A stretch of DNA of 64,000 nucleotides from an uncultured Coriobacteriaceae bacterium (GCA_902795065.1 CADBJR010000018.1:28535-92534), one strand, 5' to 3'. Counted from the stretch's first letter, positions 52,639 to 61,790 are shown. Notes: a model not told the origin generated them from the sequence alone. Numbers and translations: made by a program.

Positions 52639-53268
52639 CTATGCCTGGTGCATGCCGTGGTGCCCGCCCCCGCCGCAGCGGCCGGGGCCGTCGGGCGCGC
52701 CGTACGGGCCGCGCTGCATCATATGCGGGCCCTCGGGACCGCCGCAGCGGGGACCGTGACCTTGGGGTCCGTGGTGCGGACCGCGCCGCATTGCATGCGG
52801 ATCGATGCCCTTCTCCTCAAGCTTGGCGGTGATCGATGCCGTGATCTTGTCGACCAGCGCCTCGAACTGCGCGCGCTCGTCGGCATCGAGGCAGTCGATG
52901 ATGTCGGCGCGCTTGTTCAGGGCGTCGAGGTTGGGTGCCGCCTCAGCGCCGGCCTCGGTGAGGCGGACGTTGACGACACGGCCGTCCTCTGCGGAGCGCT
53001 CGCGGGTGATGAAGCCCTTCTCCTCGAGCTTGGCGAGCAGCTCGGAGAGCGACTGCTGGCGCATGTCCAGCAGGTAGGAGAGCTCGCGCTGGGTGGTCTC
53101 GGGCTTCACGGCGAGCAGTGCGAGCACGCGGCCCTGACCGCGCGTCGGGTCGCCGCCCACGCCCTTCTCGCGGGCATCCGCCTGATAGAAGCGGTGGATG
53201 AGATGACCGAGGTGGGCGGTCTTGCGTGCGAGGGAGATCTCGCGCTTGTCGAAGGTGGTGTCTTCCAT
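52639..53268 (-). CDS. MarR family regulator with His/Gly-rich tail
   Basis: The 209-residue protein has a MarR winged helix (GQGRVLALLAVKPETTQRELSYLLDMRQQSLSELLAKLEEKGFITRERSAEDGRVVNVRLTEAG, about residues 45-110). It then has an unusual tail of about 50 residues rich in His, Gly, Pro and Met (RGPHHGPQGHGPRCGG and so on). The tail could bind metal. Operator-like ACAGGTACCTGT palindromes lie upstream. The target genes are unknown, as no exporter is adjacent. Confidence 0.87.
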   Translation of the reverse strand: MEDTTFDKREISLARKTAHLGHLIHRFYQADAREKGVGGDPTRGQGRVLALLAVKPETTQRELSYLLDMRQQSLSELLAKLEEKGFITRERSAEDGRVVNVRLTEAGAEAAPNLDALNKRADIIDCLDADERAQFEALVDKITASITAKLEEKGIDPHAMRRGPHHGPQGHGPRCGGPEGPHMMQRGPYGAPDGPGRCGGGGHHGMHQA

Positions 53269-53304
53269 GGTCGTGCTCCTAACCTCCCGCGTTCACGGGA
53301 TACT

Positions 53305-53405
53305 TCGGTACCTGTGCAATTCCTAGTATCAAAATACCCGCGATATGCATTTCCATGCATTGCCGTCCGCCCTTCACAGCTTATCCATAATTAACAGGTA
53401 CCTGT
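53305..53405. promoter_or_regulatory. MarR-type operators upstream of the marR-like gene
   Basis: ACAGGTACCTGT at 53394-53405 is a perfect 12-bp palindrome in TTAACAGGTACCTGTGTAA. A half-conserved copy (TCGGTACCTGTGC) lies at 53305-53317. The two flank an AT-rich stretch in the 315-nt region between marR and the DUF1846 gene, fitting self-control by the MarR protein. Confidence 0.55.
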
Positions 53406-53448
53406 GTAAATTGAATACGCAGCATCGGGGAAAGCTTCGTTTTTGAGA

Positions 53449-53497
53449 TGACACTTTTGGGATAAATCATGTGCGTGCTTTTATCCCAAAAGTGTCA
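53449..53497. repeat. 18-bp inverted repeat TGACACTTTTGGGATAAA
   Basis: The arms 53449-53466 and 53480-53497 are exact reverse complements around a 13-nt loop. It lies 86 nt beyond the DUF1846 stop and upstream of marR, and may be a terminator for DUF1846 or a separate repeat type. Confidence 0.7.
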
Positions 53498-53583
53498 ACT
53501 CGATGTATACGGTTGCTATGCAACGAAAAACGCGCCGTCCGTTGGGGCGGCGCGGTGCTTGATACGGATCTGCTTCAAACCGA

Positions 53584-55065
53584 TCAGCGGTGGTAGAGGC
53601 TCCGGGTCTCGAAGACGGGCTCGCAGCACACGTTGATGCCGAGCTTGCGGTAGGTGCGCTCGTCGGTGGGGGAGATGATGACCGAGAAGTACGCGTCGCA
53701 GCCCTTGAGCTCGTCGGTCGCGTCGATGACCTGGGCGGCCAGCGGGTTGGTGGCCGAGCTGATCGAGAGCGCGATGAGCGTCTCGTCGGAGTGCAGGCGC
53801 GGATTGCGGCTGTGCAGGTGCTCCGTCTTGAGGTGCGTGATGGGGACCAGCGCCTCGTCGGACACGACATAGGTCTCAAGATCGACGCCGGCGACCTTCT
53901 TGAGGGCATTCAGCAGCAGCGAGGATGCGGCGCCCATGATCTCGGAGGTCTTGCCGGTGACCACGGAGCCGTCGGGCAGCACCATCGCGCCTGCGGGCGC
54001 GCCGGTGACCTCGGCGCGCAGGAGCGCGGCGGCACGGGCGGGCGAGTAGTCCTTGTCGATGCCCGCCTCGTTCAGCAGAAGCTCGATCTTCGCCAGCGCG
54101 TCGCTGCCCACGCCCGTGCGGCGCAGCTGCTCGGCGGTCTGGAAGTAGCGGCGCACGATCTCGCCCTTGGCCGCCGCGCGGCATACCTCGTCATCGGAGA
54201 TAGCGAAGCCCACCATGTTGACGCCCATGTCGGTGGGCGACTTGTACACGCTCTCGCCCGAGATGCGCTCGAGCATGGCGCGCAGCACGGGGAAGGTCTC
54301 GACGTCGCGGTTGTAGTTCACCGTGATGTCGCCGTAGGCATCCAGATGGAACGGGTCGATGATGTTGTTGTCGTCGAGATCTGCCGTCGCGGCCTCGTAC
54401 GCGATGTTGACGGGGTGCTTGAGCGGCAGGTTCCACACGGGGAAGGTCTCGAACTTGGCGTAGCCCGCGTCCACGCCGCGCTTGTGTTCGTGGTAGAGCT
54501 GCGAGAGGCATGTTGCCATCTTGCCCGAGCCGGGACCGGGGGCGGAGACCACGACGAGCGGCCGCGTGGTGGCGACGAAGTCGTTCTTGCCGAAGCCGTC
54601 CTCCGAGACGATGAGGTCGATGTCGGCGGGATAGCGGTCGATCAGGTAGTGGCGGGCGACCTTGATGCCCATCTTCTCGAGGCGGCGCTGGTATGCCTCG
54701 ACGTGGGGCTGGCCGGTGAAGTGCGTGATGACGACGGTGTTGGCGACGAGGCCCATGCCGCGGAACGCATCCATGAGGCGCAGCGCATCCTCGGAGTAGG
54801 GGATGCCGATGTCGCTGCGGCGCTTGTCCTGCTCGATGTCGTTGGCGTTGATGGCGATGAGGGCCTCGGCAACCGGTGCGAGCGCCTCGAGCAGGCGCGC
54901 CTTGAGGTCGGGCTCGAAGCCGGGCAGGACGCGGCTGGCATGGTAGTCGTCGAAGAGCTTGCCGCCGAACTCGAGATAGAGCTTCCCGCCGAACTGGTTG
55001 ATGCGCTCGCGGATGTGCGACGCCTGCAACTTGATGTACTTGTCCTTATCGAAACCGATCTGCAT
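53584..55065 (-). CDS. DUF1846 family protein
   Basis: The 493-residue protein starts MQIGFDKDKYIKLQASHIRERI and has KLYLEFGGKLFDDYHASRVLPGF, the DUF1846 hallmark, plus SAPGPGSGKMATCLSQLYHEH (a nucleotide-loop-like segment). The family is common in Gram-positives and is of unknown function, though structures show an ATP-binding-like fold. GAGGAAGGCTCTGCC precedes ATG 55065. It stands alone. Confidence 0.92.
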   Translation of the reverse strand: MQIGFDKDKYIKLQASHIRERINQFGGKLYLEFGGKLFDDYHASRVLPGFEPDLKARLLEALAPVAEALIAINANDIEQDKRRSDIGIPYSEDALRLMDAFRGMGLVANTVVITHFTGQPHVEAYQRRLEKMGIKVARHYLIDRYPADIDLIVSEDGFGKNDFVATTRPLVVVSAPGPGSGKMATCLSQLYHEHKRGVDAGYAKFETFPVWNLPLKHPVNIAYEAATADLDDNNIIDPFHLDAYGDITVNYNRDVETFPVLRAMLERISGESVYKSPTDMGVNMVGFAISDDEVCRAAAKGEIVRRYFQTAEQLRRTGVGSDALAKIELLLNEAGIDKDYSPARAAALLRAEVTGAPAGAMVLPDGSVVTGKTSEIMGAASSLLLNALKKVAGVDLETYVVSDEALVPITHLKTEHLHSRNPRLHSDETLIALSISSATNPLAAQVIDATDELKGCDAYFSVIISPTDERTYRKLGINVCCEPVFETRSLYHR

Positions 55066-55145
55066 GGCAGAGCCTTCCTCTTGGGACATAAGCATCGTTT
55101 GGGCTGCGATTGACCTTTTTTAGTCTAGCGGAAAGGCGATTATCC

Positions 55146-55664
55146 CTAGAGCACTTTCTCCAAGCAGACGAGCTGCACGCCCGGGATGCCGTTGAAGGTG
55201 GTGGGCACGATGCCCGCCTCGGAGTAGCCGAGCCGGGCGTAGAGCGCACGGGCCCGCAGGTTGAGCGCGTTGGTGTCCATGCGCAGGGCGCGGCAGCCGA
55301 GCGCGCGGGCCATATCCTCGTAGAACGCCACGAGTGCCCGTCCGTGGCCGCGGTGCTCCCACGCGGGATCGACGACCAGCGTGTGGAGCACGAGGATCTC
55401 CTCGGACGGCGCGTCGAGCTTCCATGCGATGCGGTCGTAGCCGTCGGGCTGCATGCGGTTGATGATGGCGGAGGCGACGACGGCACCGTCCTCGTCGTCG
55501 ACGAAGAGGTCGCCGCGTCCGATGGCGCCGCGCGCCGTCTCGGCGGTCGGGTAGATGGCGCGGTCCCAGCCGATCGTGACCGCGCCCTGCTCCTCGAGCG
55601 TGTGGACGGCGTCGTAAATCGCCGCGACGCCGTCCACGTCATGTGCTGTGGCGAGCCTGATCAA
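55146..55664 (-). CDS. GNAT family N-acetyltransferase
   Basis: The 172-residue protein has LHTLVVDPAWEHRGHGRALVAFYEDMARALGC (RGHGRA acetyl-CoA loop) and LRMDTNALNLRARALYARLGYSEAGIVP, as in general GNATs. The substrate is unknown. It starts 4 nt after the DUF1116 stop in this direction, so it is probably the last gene of the fdrA transcript. Confidence 0.84.
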   Translation of the reverse strand: MIRLATAHDVDGVAAIYDAVHTLEEQGAVTIGWDRAIYPTAETARGAIGRGDLFVDDEDGAVVASAIINRMQPDGYDRIAWKLDAPSEEILVLHTLVVDPAWEHRGHGRALVAFYEDMARALGCRALRMDTNALNLRARALYARLGYSEAGIVPTTFNGIPGVQLVCLEKVL

Positions 55665-55668
55665 CGCC

Positions 55669-56913
55669 CTAACCCAGCGACTCCGCGAAGGCCTCGAGCG
55701 CCTGCTGGAAGCAGCTGAGCGGTGCGCGGGAGACGCCGGCGCCGATCTGGCCGTGCGAGGGATCCTTGTGGGCGATGCCCGTGTTGATGAGCGGGCAGAT
55801 CTCCGTCTCGACGACCTTGCGGATGTCGATGCCCAGCGGGATGCCCTGGTTGTTCATGTTGGGGATGACCTTGTCCTTGGACGCGCCGACGGTGATCTCG
55901 AGCATCTCGCGCGTGATGTCCTGCGCCACATCGGTGGACTCGGCGCCGAAGAGGTGCACCATCGCGGGATTCGCCGCCATGGAGCATCCGCCCAGGCCGA
56001 CGGTCTCGGTGATGGCGGAGTCGCCCAGGTCGGGGTTCGCGTCTGCCTCGGAGTAGCCCGGGAAGTAGATGCCCTTCACCTTGGGGCACGGTGACGTGAA
56101 CCAGCGATCGCCCAGCGCGCTCACCTTGATGCCGAAGTCGGTGCCGTTGCGGCTCATGGCGGTGACCACGGTGCAGTAGGGGATGTTCTTGATGGCGTCT
56201 GCGCTGGCCTTGCCGTAGGCCATGCCGAGGTTGAGGAAGAAGTAGTCGCTCGGCGCGAGGAAATCGATGATCTCCTGCAGCTGCGCACGGTCGCCCACGG
56301 TCCTGACCAGCGTCGGGGCGATCTCGCGGAAGAAGAGCACGGATCCGGCGGCGATGCGGTTGTGCAGCTCCTCGCCCTGGGTGAGCGCCTTGGTGACGAT
56401 GGCCTTGAGGTTGATGGGACCCATCTCGGCGAGCGCATCCTTCACCGCGGGCCCGAGCACCTCCTCGAACCAGTGCAGGCGCGGGATGACCACGGGGTCG
56501 GCAGAGCCGAAGCACAGCGCGCGGATGTCGCTCTCGTTGAAGGCGATGTAGACCTTGTTGCCGTATGTGAGGTTGGTGACCTCGCAGAGCGGCATGGAGT
56601 AGGTGGTGACGCCCGCCATCGGGCCCACGCAGCCGCAGTCATGGTTGGGCCGGAACTTGATCTTGCCGCTGGCGGCGACCTCGGCAGCCTCCTCGCGGGT
56701 CTCTGCGAGGCCCTCGTACACGAGCGCGCCCATGACGGCGCTGCGCATGGGACCGCTCATGCGCTCCCAGGTGATGGGCGGACCCGCGTGGCTCACCGTG
56801 TACTTGTCGATATCGGGGAGCACATCCTTGGCGAACACCACGTCGGTGAGCGCGGGATTGGATGCATCCAAGCGCTCGTATGCCTCCCGGTTGGCATCAT
56901 CGATCAAACCCAT
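55669..56913 (-). CDS. DUF1116 (YlbE/AllG-like) protein
   Basis: The 414-residue protein carries the DUF1116 features KFRPNHDCGCVGPMAGVTTYSMPL, SGPMRSAVMGALVYEG, FNESDIRALCFGSADP and NNQGIPLGIDIRKVV. In E. coli the homologue (YlbE/AllG) works with FdrA (AllF) and AllH in anaerobic allantoin breakdown as an oxamate carbamoyltransferase. FdrA is encoded just upstream (33-nt gap), but AllH (DUF2877) and carbamate kinase are not in this window. Confidence 0.87.
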   Translation of the reverse strand: MGLIDDANREAYERLDASNPALTDVVFAKDVLPDIDKYTVSHAGPPITWERMSGPMRSAVMGALVYEGLAETREEAAEVAASGKIKFRPNHDCGCVGPMAGVTTYSMPLCEVTNLTYGNKVYIAFNESDIRALCFGSADPVVIPRLHWFEEVLGPAVKDALAEMGPINLKAIVTKALTQGEELHNRIAAGSVLFFREIAPTLVRTVGDRAQLQEIIDFLAPSDYFFLNLGMAYGKASADAIKNIPYCTVVTAMSRNGTDFGIKVSALGDRWFTSPCPKVKGIYFPGYSEADANPDLGDSAITETVGLGGCSMAANPAMVHLFGAESTDVAQDITREMLEITVGASKDKVIPNMNNQGIPLGIDIRKVVETEICPLINTGIAHKDPSHGQIGAGVSRAPLSCFQQALEAFAESLG

Positions 56914-56946
56914 ATCCTGCTCCTTTCCCCTTGCCTCCCCTATGGT

Positions 56947-58677
56947 TTACAGATCCTTGAGCTTCGACAGCAGGTCGGCCATCTTCTTGTTGCCGCCTGC
57001 GGGCGGCTTCCATTCCACCTGCACGCAGGGGGTCTCCTGCGCGCGGAAGGCCTCCGCGAAGGGGTCCACGCCCACGTTGGCGATGGCGAGGCGAGCCGCG
57101 AAGAGCGCGTTGACCCTGTTCTCCGCGACGGGTTCCGCGGTGTCCAGCCGGTCGAGGATGGCGAAAGCAAGGCGCACCGCCTGGGCGTTGCAGTCGCAGA
57201 CGATGGCGCCGGCGGAGCGCAGGGTCTCCTCCTGCGCGCTCCTCACCTGCGGATCCGCCTCGCTCGCGGTGACCGAGGCGATGATGCAGAGATGCCTGCC
57301 CTCGGCCGCCGCCGCGTCTTTCGCCGCGACGATGGCGGGAGCCAGCGCGCCTGCGGGGTCATCGTTCGTTCCGTAGCCGCCCACGCAGTCGAGCAGCAGG
57401 ATCGCCACATCGGGCTGCGCGCAGTCGCGCGCGATGCGCTCCACGCGCATGCGCAGGTCGATCATGGGATGGGGCATGCCGTTGGTGAAGAAGTCCTCGC
57501 CCATGTCCACGAGCGTGTGCTCGCGGCTCACATCGGGGTCGTCGAGGAGCAGGTCGGCATCGATGGCGATGTTGGAGTATGCGGGGATGCCCGCATCGCG
57601 GAAGGCGAGCATGGCCTCGTAGCAGAGCGTCCCGCCCGAGTAGAGCCCGCGCAGCCAGCGCTGGCCGGGGGCGAGGAGCGCGGCTTCGCGCGCAGCGGTC
57701 CCGGCGATCCACGCCTCGTCCTTCTCGGGAAGCCCGACGCCGGAGAGACGCACCGCGATGCGGGCGCATTCCTCGCAGTCCTTGGCGAAGACGGCGTGCG
57801 TGCCCGCGAGCGCATCGGCGTCGGAACCGAGGAAGCAGGCCACCACGGGTTTCTCGATGGTGGAGATGATCCGCTTCATCTTCTCGACCACGCTGGGATG
57901 CGGCGGCTTCGAGAGGATTGCGATGACCTCGGTGGCGAGATCGTCGCGCAGCGCTTCGAGGCAGAGGTCCATCATGCGGCCGCCCACGTCCTCCTTGAGG
58001 TCGCGGCCGCCCGTGCCGAGCGCCTGCGAGACACCGCCGCCCAGGCGGTCGATGAGCACGGTGATCTCCTGCAGGCCCGTGCCCGCCGCGCCGACCAGCC
58101 CGATGTTGCCTCGGCGCACAACGTTGGCGAATCCGAGCGCGCAGCCGTTGACGATGGCCGTGCCGCAGTCGGGCCCCATCATGAGCAGGCCCTTCTCCAG
58201 CGCGCGGTCCTTCAGGGCTATCTCGTCCTCGAGCGCGACGTTGTCGGAGAAGAGCATGACGTGCAGGCCCGCATCGAGGGCCTTCTCGGCCTCCGCGCGC
58301 GCGTAGCGTCCGGGCACGGAGATCATGGCGAGGTCGATGCCCGGGTCCTCCCTGAGCGCGCCGTCCAGCGTATGCGCTGCGGCTTTCCGATTTCCCGACC
58401 CCTTCTTGGAGGTGAGGAACCGCTCGAGCTCGGCGATCGCCTCCCGAGCTGCCTGCTCGCTGTCGGCACGCATGCCGATGACGATGTCGTTGGAACCGAA
58501 CTCCCCGCAGCCGTCGGCGAGAAGCCCGCTTGCGCGGATGACCGTGTCGTTGCGGTCGGTGCCCATGAGCACCATGGCCTCGTCGATGCCGGGGAGCGCC
58601 TCCATCATGGAGGACCCCAGCATCAGGGTGACCGAGTCGTAGTACGTGTTCCGCCAAACCTCGGTGATGATGGGCAT
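56947..58677 (-). CDS. fdrA: FdrA-like protein (AllF; succinyl-CoA synthetase-like)
   Basis: The 576-residue protein is FdrA-like: FSDNVALEDEIALKDRALEKGLLMMGPDCGT, FANVVRRGNIGLVGAAGTGLQE and the CoA-ligase-like GMPHPMIDLRMR are typical. FdrA shares the fold of the succinyl-CoA synthetase alpha/beta parts and is part of the AllFGH complex. CGAAGGAGGCG precedes ATG. It pairs with DUF1116 downstream. Confidence 0.88.
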   Translation of the reverse strand: MPIITEVWRNTYYDSVTLMLGSSMMEALPGIDEAMVLMGTDRNDTVIRASGLLADGCGEFGSNDIVIGMRADSEQAAREAIAELERFLTSKKGSGNRKAAAHTLDGALREDPGIDLAMISVPGRYARAEAEKALDAGLHVMLFSDNVALEDEIALKDRALEKGLLMMGPDCGTAIVNGCALGFANVVRRGNIGLVGAAGTGLQEITVLIDRLGGGVSQALGTGGRDLKEDVGGRMMDLCLEALRDDLATEVIAILSKPPHPSVVEKMKRIISTIEKPVVACFLGSDADALAGTHAVFAKDCEECARIAVRLSGVGLPEKDEAWIAGTAAREAALLAPGQRWLRGLYSGGTLCYEAMLAFRDAGIPAYSNIAIDADLLLDDPDVSREHTLVDMGEDFFTNGMPHPMIDLRMRVERIARDCAQPDVAILLLDCVGGYGTNDDPAGALAPAIVAAKDAAAAEGRHLCIIASVTASEADPQVRSAQEETLRSAGAIVCDCNAQAVRLAFAILDRLDTAEPVAENRVNALFAARLAIANVGVDPFAEAFRAQETPCVQVEWKPPAGGNKKMADLLSKLKDL

Positions 58678-58705
58678 GGAACGCCTCCTTCGGGTGAGCT
58701 GCGGC

Positions 58706-59227
58706 TCAGAGGGGAAGCTCGAACGTGATGGCGTCGACCAGGGCGTCGCCGTATCGGCACTTCGCCTCGATGATATGGTGGAACCCGCAGCTGGTGTACA
58801 GCTTTACGGCGGGCGTGTTGTTCGAGGCCACTCCAAGGCGCACGCTGCGCATGTTCTGTGAACGTGCCGTGTCGATTACGTGAACGAGCAGGTCGCGGGC
58901 TACCCCGGTTCCACGGTAGGCGCGTGCGGCGGCGAGCACGTGGATGACGATGGAATCAGCCCAGCTGCAATCGACGGTCCAGGGGAGGTCGGGTGCTGTC
59001 GAATCGTCGTAGTCGTGGTTCGCGATCACCGCTGCTGCGATGGTGCCGTTGTCGTCCGCAATTGTGAGCTGACCTGCGGAAACGGCATCTGAGAGCATCT
59101 TGTCGTCGGGATGGAGGCCGCGCCGCCACCGGCAGTCGTGCGGCGTTCCGACCATGGCATCCGCGATTTCGCCGTAGAACGAGGTCAGATCGCCCAGATC
59201 CGATGCCGCTGCGCTGCGAAACCGCAT
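58706..59227 (-). CDS. GNAT family N-acetyltransferase
   Basis: The 173-residue protein has IVIHVLAAARAYRGTGVARDLLVHVIDTARSQNMRSVRLGV with YRGTGVA, then NTPAVKLYTSCGFHHI, a standard GNAT layout. The substrate is unknown. It is upstream of fdrA on the same strand with 28 nt between them and may be part of that operon. Confidence 0.84.
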   Translation of the reverse strand: MRFRSAAASDLGDLTSFYGEIADAMVGTPHDCRWRRGLHPDDKMLSDAVSAGQLTIADDNGTIAAAVIANHDYDDSTAPDLPWTVDCSWADSIVIHVLAAARAYRGTGVARDLLVHVIDTARSQNMRSVRLGVASNNTPAVKLYTSCGFHHIIEAKCRYGDALVDAITFELPL

Positions 59228-59258
59228 GTTAACTCCCGCGTTCTTTGAAACAGGCTCA

Positions 59259-59277
59259 GGAAACGTTTCCTACAATT
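59259..59277 (+). promoter_or_regulatory. LacI-type operator on a -10 element
   Basis: AGGAAACGTTTCCT at 59259-59272 is a perfect 14-bp palindrome overlapping a -10-like TACAAT (59272-59277). Its GAAACGTTTC core resembles LacI-family operators. A 9-bp hairpin TTCGTGAAG/CTTCACGAA follows in the leader at 59309-59331. It would control the 79-residue gene. Confidence 0.5.
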
Positions 59278-59378
59278 GGTGTACACTACCGTCTCGGAGA
59301 AGACCACCTTCGTGAAGGCCAACTTCACGAAAGCGAAAAGAATAGAACATCACCCTGACCCTGTATCGAGGAGGAACC

Positions 59379-59618
59379 ATGCGTAAGACCAAGATGTTCG
59401 AAGGCAAGAAGCACGTGTACGACACCGAGAAGGCCGAGGCCCTGGGCAGCTGCGCGTTCAGCTACTTCGGCGATCCCGCCGGCTATGAGGAGACCCTCTT
59501 CAAGACCAAGGGCGGCCTCTACTTCCTGTGCGGCGTCGGCGGCGAGGAGAGCCCCTACGCGGCGGGCGAGGACATCCGTCCCATCTCCGAGGCCGAGGCC
59601 GAGGCTTGGCTTGCCTAG
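59379..59618 (+). CDS. 79-residue small protein of unknown function
   Basis: The small acidic protein starts MRKTKMFEGKKHVYDTEKAE, has a YFGDPAGYEETLFKTKGGLYFLCGVGG core and ends EAEAEAWLA. AGGAGGAAC precedes ATG, and a terminator follows. The beta-rich aromatic core and two Cys do not match a named family that I know. The promoter region has a LacI-like operator. Confidence 0.72.
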   Translation: MRKTKMFEGKKHVYDTEKAEALGSCAFSYFGDPAGYEETLFKTKGGLYFLCGVGGEESPYAAGEDIRPISEAEAEAWLA

Positions 59619-59652
59619 AGCACGCGTCCACCAGATAGAAGCGTGACGTCAG

Positions 59653-59684
59653 CGCGCGTCGGACCAGTTCCGGCGCGCGTTTTT
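59653..59684 (+). terminator. Intrinsic terminator after the 79-residue gene
   Basis: A 10-bp stem CGCGCGTCGG/CCGGCGCGCG with one G-T pair (59653-59662 with 59670-59679) is followed by TTTTT. Confidence 0.75.
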
Positions 59685-59731
59685 GCTACAGTAAAGGCGC
59701 AATCCGAATCAGCGTCAGAAGGAGATCCGCC

Positions 59732-60919
59732 ATGAACAGCTTCACCTACTACGCACCCACCAAGGTCGTGTTCGGACTCGGCGCCGAGGCGCAGGCCGGG
59801 CAGCTCTGCCGTGACTTCGGCGCCACCAAGGTGCTCGTGCACTTCGGCGGCCAGCATGCCGTGCGCTCCGGCCTCATCGACCGCATCTGCGCATCGCTCG
59901 ACGAGGCGGGCCTCCCGCACGTGGAGCTGGGCGGCGTCGTGCCCAATCCGCGCCTCTCGCTCGTCCACAAGGGCCTCGAGCTCGCAAAGGCCGAGGGCGT
60001 CGACTTCATCCTCGCCGTCGGCGGCGGCTCGGTCATCGACTCGTCCAAATCCATCGCCTACGGCCTCGCGTGCGGCGGCGACCCCTGGGACTTCAACATC
60101 GGCATCCGCAAGCCCACGGGCTGCGCGCCCATCGGCGTGGTCCTCACGATCGCGGCCGCCGGCTCCGAGATGAGCAACAGCTGCGTCATCACCAACGACG
60201 AGACGGGCGTCAAGAAGGGCGTCAACAGCGATTACAGCCGTGCCAAGTTCGCGATCATGAACCCCGAGCTCACGGTCTCCCTGCCGTGGTACCAGACGGC
60301 GAGCGGCTGCGTGGACATCATGATGCACACGATGGAGCGCTACTTCACGCCGAAGCAGACCATGCAGCTCACCGACGAGCTCGCCGAGGGGCTCCTGCGC
60401 ACCGTCTTCGACAACGCCATCATCCTCCACGAGGATCCCGAGAACATCGACGCGCGTGCCGAGATCATGTGGGCGTCGAGCCTTGCGCACAACGGCCTCA
60501 CCGGCTGCGGCAACGGCGGCGACGACTTCGCGAGCCACGCGCTCGAGCACGAGCTCTCCGCCGCCTACGACGTGACGCACGGCGCCGGCCTCGCCGCCAT
60601 CTGGCCGAGCTGGGCGCGCTACGTCATGGATGGCTGCCTCGACCGCTTCGTCCTGTTCGCGATGAACGTGATCGGCATCGATCCCGACGAGTACGAGAAC
60701 CTCGAGGAGGCCGCCGAGGCCGGCATCGAGGCCATGGAGGACTTCTACCACGAGATCGAGATGCCCATCAACCTGCATGAGCTGGGACTCGAGCTCACCG
60801 ATGACGACCTCGCCGCGATGGCGCACCAGTGTGCCGCACTCAAGGGCGGGAAGTTCGGCGTCGCCAAGGTCCTCACCGAACAGGATGCGCTCGCGATCTA
60901 CCGCATGGCCAACGAGTAG
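59732..60919 (+). CDS. Iron-containing alcohol dehydrogenase (butanol/BDH type)
   Basis: The 395-residue type III dehydrogenase has GGGSVIDSSKSIA for NAD(P), AAAGSEMSNSCVI, and the metal ligands in SGCVDIMMHTMERYF (Asp and His) and ASHALEHELSAAYDVTHGAGLAAIWP (two His). It resembles NADPH-dependent butanol or YqhD-like dehydrogenases reducing aldehydes. GAAGGAG precedes ATG. Confidence 0.92.
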   Translation: MNSFTYYAPTKVVFGLGAEAQAGQLCRDFGATKVLVHFGGQHAVRSGLIDRICASLDEAGLPHVELGGVVPNPRLSLVHKGLELAKAEGVDFILAVGGGSVIDSSKSIAYGLACGGDPWDFNIGIRKPTGCAPIGVVLTIAAAGSEMSNSCVITNDETGVKKGVNSDYSRAKFAIMNPELTVSLPWYQTASGCVDIMMHTMERYFTPKQTMQLTDELAEGLLRTVFDNAIILHEDPENIDARAEIMWASSLAHNGLTGCGNGGDDFASHALEHELSAAYDVTHGAGLAAIWPSWARYVMDGCLDRFVLFAMNVIGIDPDEYENLEEAAEAGIEAMEDFYHEIEMPINLHELGLELTDDDLAAMAHQCAALKGGKFGVAKVLTEQDALAIYRMANE

Positions 60920-60983
60920 GCTTTGCGCGCACACCATACCGTGCACCATATCGTGCCGACCGATCGACCGAAAGGAGCAAGCC

Positions 60984-61292
60984 ATGGAGGAGAACGTCGA
61001 GAGGATCACGATCGCCGAGCAGGCGTTCGACAGGATCGTCGCAGCGCATGAGCAGCTCAACGAGGCGCTCGATGCCTTCGACGACGTGCTCGACGACCTC
61101 GGGCTGTTCTCGGATTACTACGGCAGCCCCGAGTGGTTCGATGACCACGAGGCCGACGAGAAGGGCGAACTGCCCGAGAGCCTCAAGCGGGGCGTCCTTT
61201 CCGAAGACGCTCCCTACGACGCGCTCATCGAGCTGCGCTCGACGGCGCTGCGCATGCTCGAGATCGCGACCGACACCCTCTACATCGTCTAG
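60984..61292 (+). CDS. DUF4298 family protein
   Basis: The 102-residue acidic helical protein has RITIAEQAFDRIVAAHEQLNEALDAFDDVLDDLGLFSDYYGSPEWFDDHEADEKGELP, the DUF4298 core. Function unknown. GAAAGGAGC precedes ATG. dcd-like gene follows after 15 nt. Confidence 0.78.
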   Translation: MEENVERITIAEQAFDRIVAAHEQLNEALDAFDDVLDDLGLFSDYYGSPEWFDDHEADEKGELPESLKRGVLSEDAPYDALIELRSTALRMLEIATDTLYIV

Positions 61293-61307
61293 GCCGAGGA
61301 GGAGACC

Positions 61308-61790
61308 ATGCCCGGAAAGCGCGATAACGTCATCAGCTGGGACGAGTTCTTCATGCGCGTGGCCGCGGCCGCCGGCATGAGGAGCAAGGACCCCAACACG
61401 CAGGTCGGCGCCTGCATCGCGGGTCCCGATCACCGCATCCTCTCGGTCGGCTACAACGGCACGCCCTCGAACCTCGACGACGACGATTTCCCGTGGGATA
61501 CCACCGACGATCCCCTCACCGACAAGCACAGCTACGTGATCCACGCCGAGGCCAACGCGATCCTCAACTACCGCGGCTCGCTCAAGGACCTCTCGGGAGC
61601 GACGTGCTACGTGACGCTCTTCCCGTGCCAGGAGTGCGCCAAGACGCTCGCGCAGGCGGGCATCGGCGAGGTCGTCTACCTCAGCGACAAGTACGGTGAG
61701 ACGATCGGCGGCAAGGTCGCCAAGGCGGTGCTCGACCGCTGCGGCGTGACGTACCGCCAGATCGATCTGCCCGAGGAGGCGCTTGCATGA
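61308..61790 (+). CDS. comEB: dCMP deaminase family protein
   Basis: The 160-residue cytidine/deoxycytidylate deaminase has HAEANAILNYRG (zinc His and catalytic Glu) and PCQECAKTLAQAG (zinc Cys pair). The N-terminal SWDEFFMRVAAAAGMRSKDPNTQVGA is typical of dCMP deaminases, which make dUMP. The stop overlaps the next start (ATGA). Confidence 0.9.
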   Translation: MPGKRDNVISWDEFFMRVAAAAGMRSKDPNTQVGACIAGPDHRILSVGYNGTPSNLDDDDFPWDTTDDPLTDKHSYVIHAEANAILNYRGSLKDLSGATCYVTLFPCQECAKTLAQAGIGEVVYLSDKYGETIGGKVAKAVLDRCGVTYRQIDLPEEALA

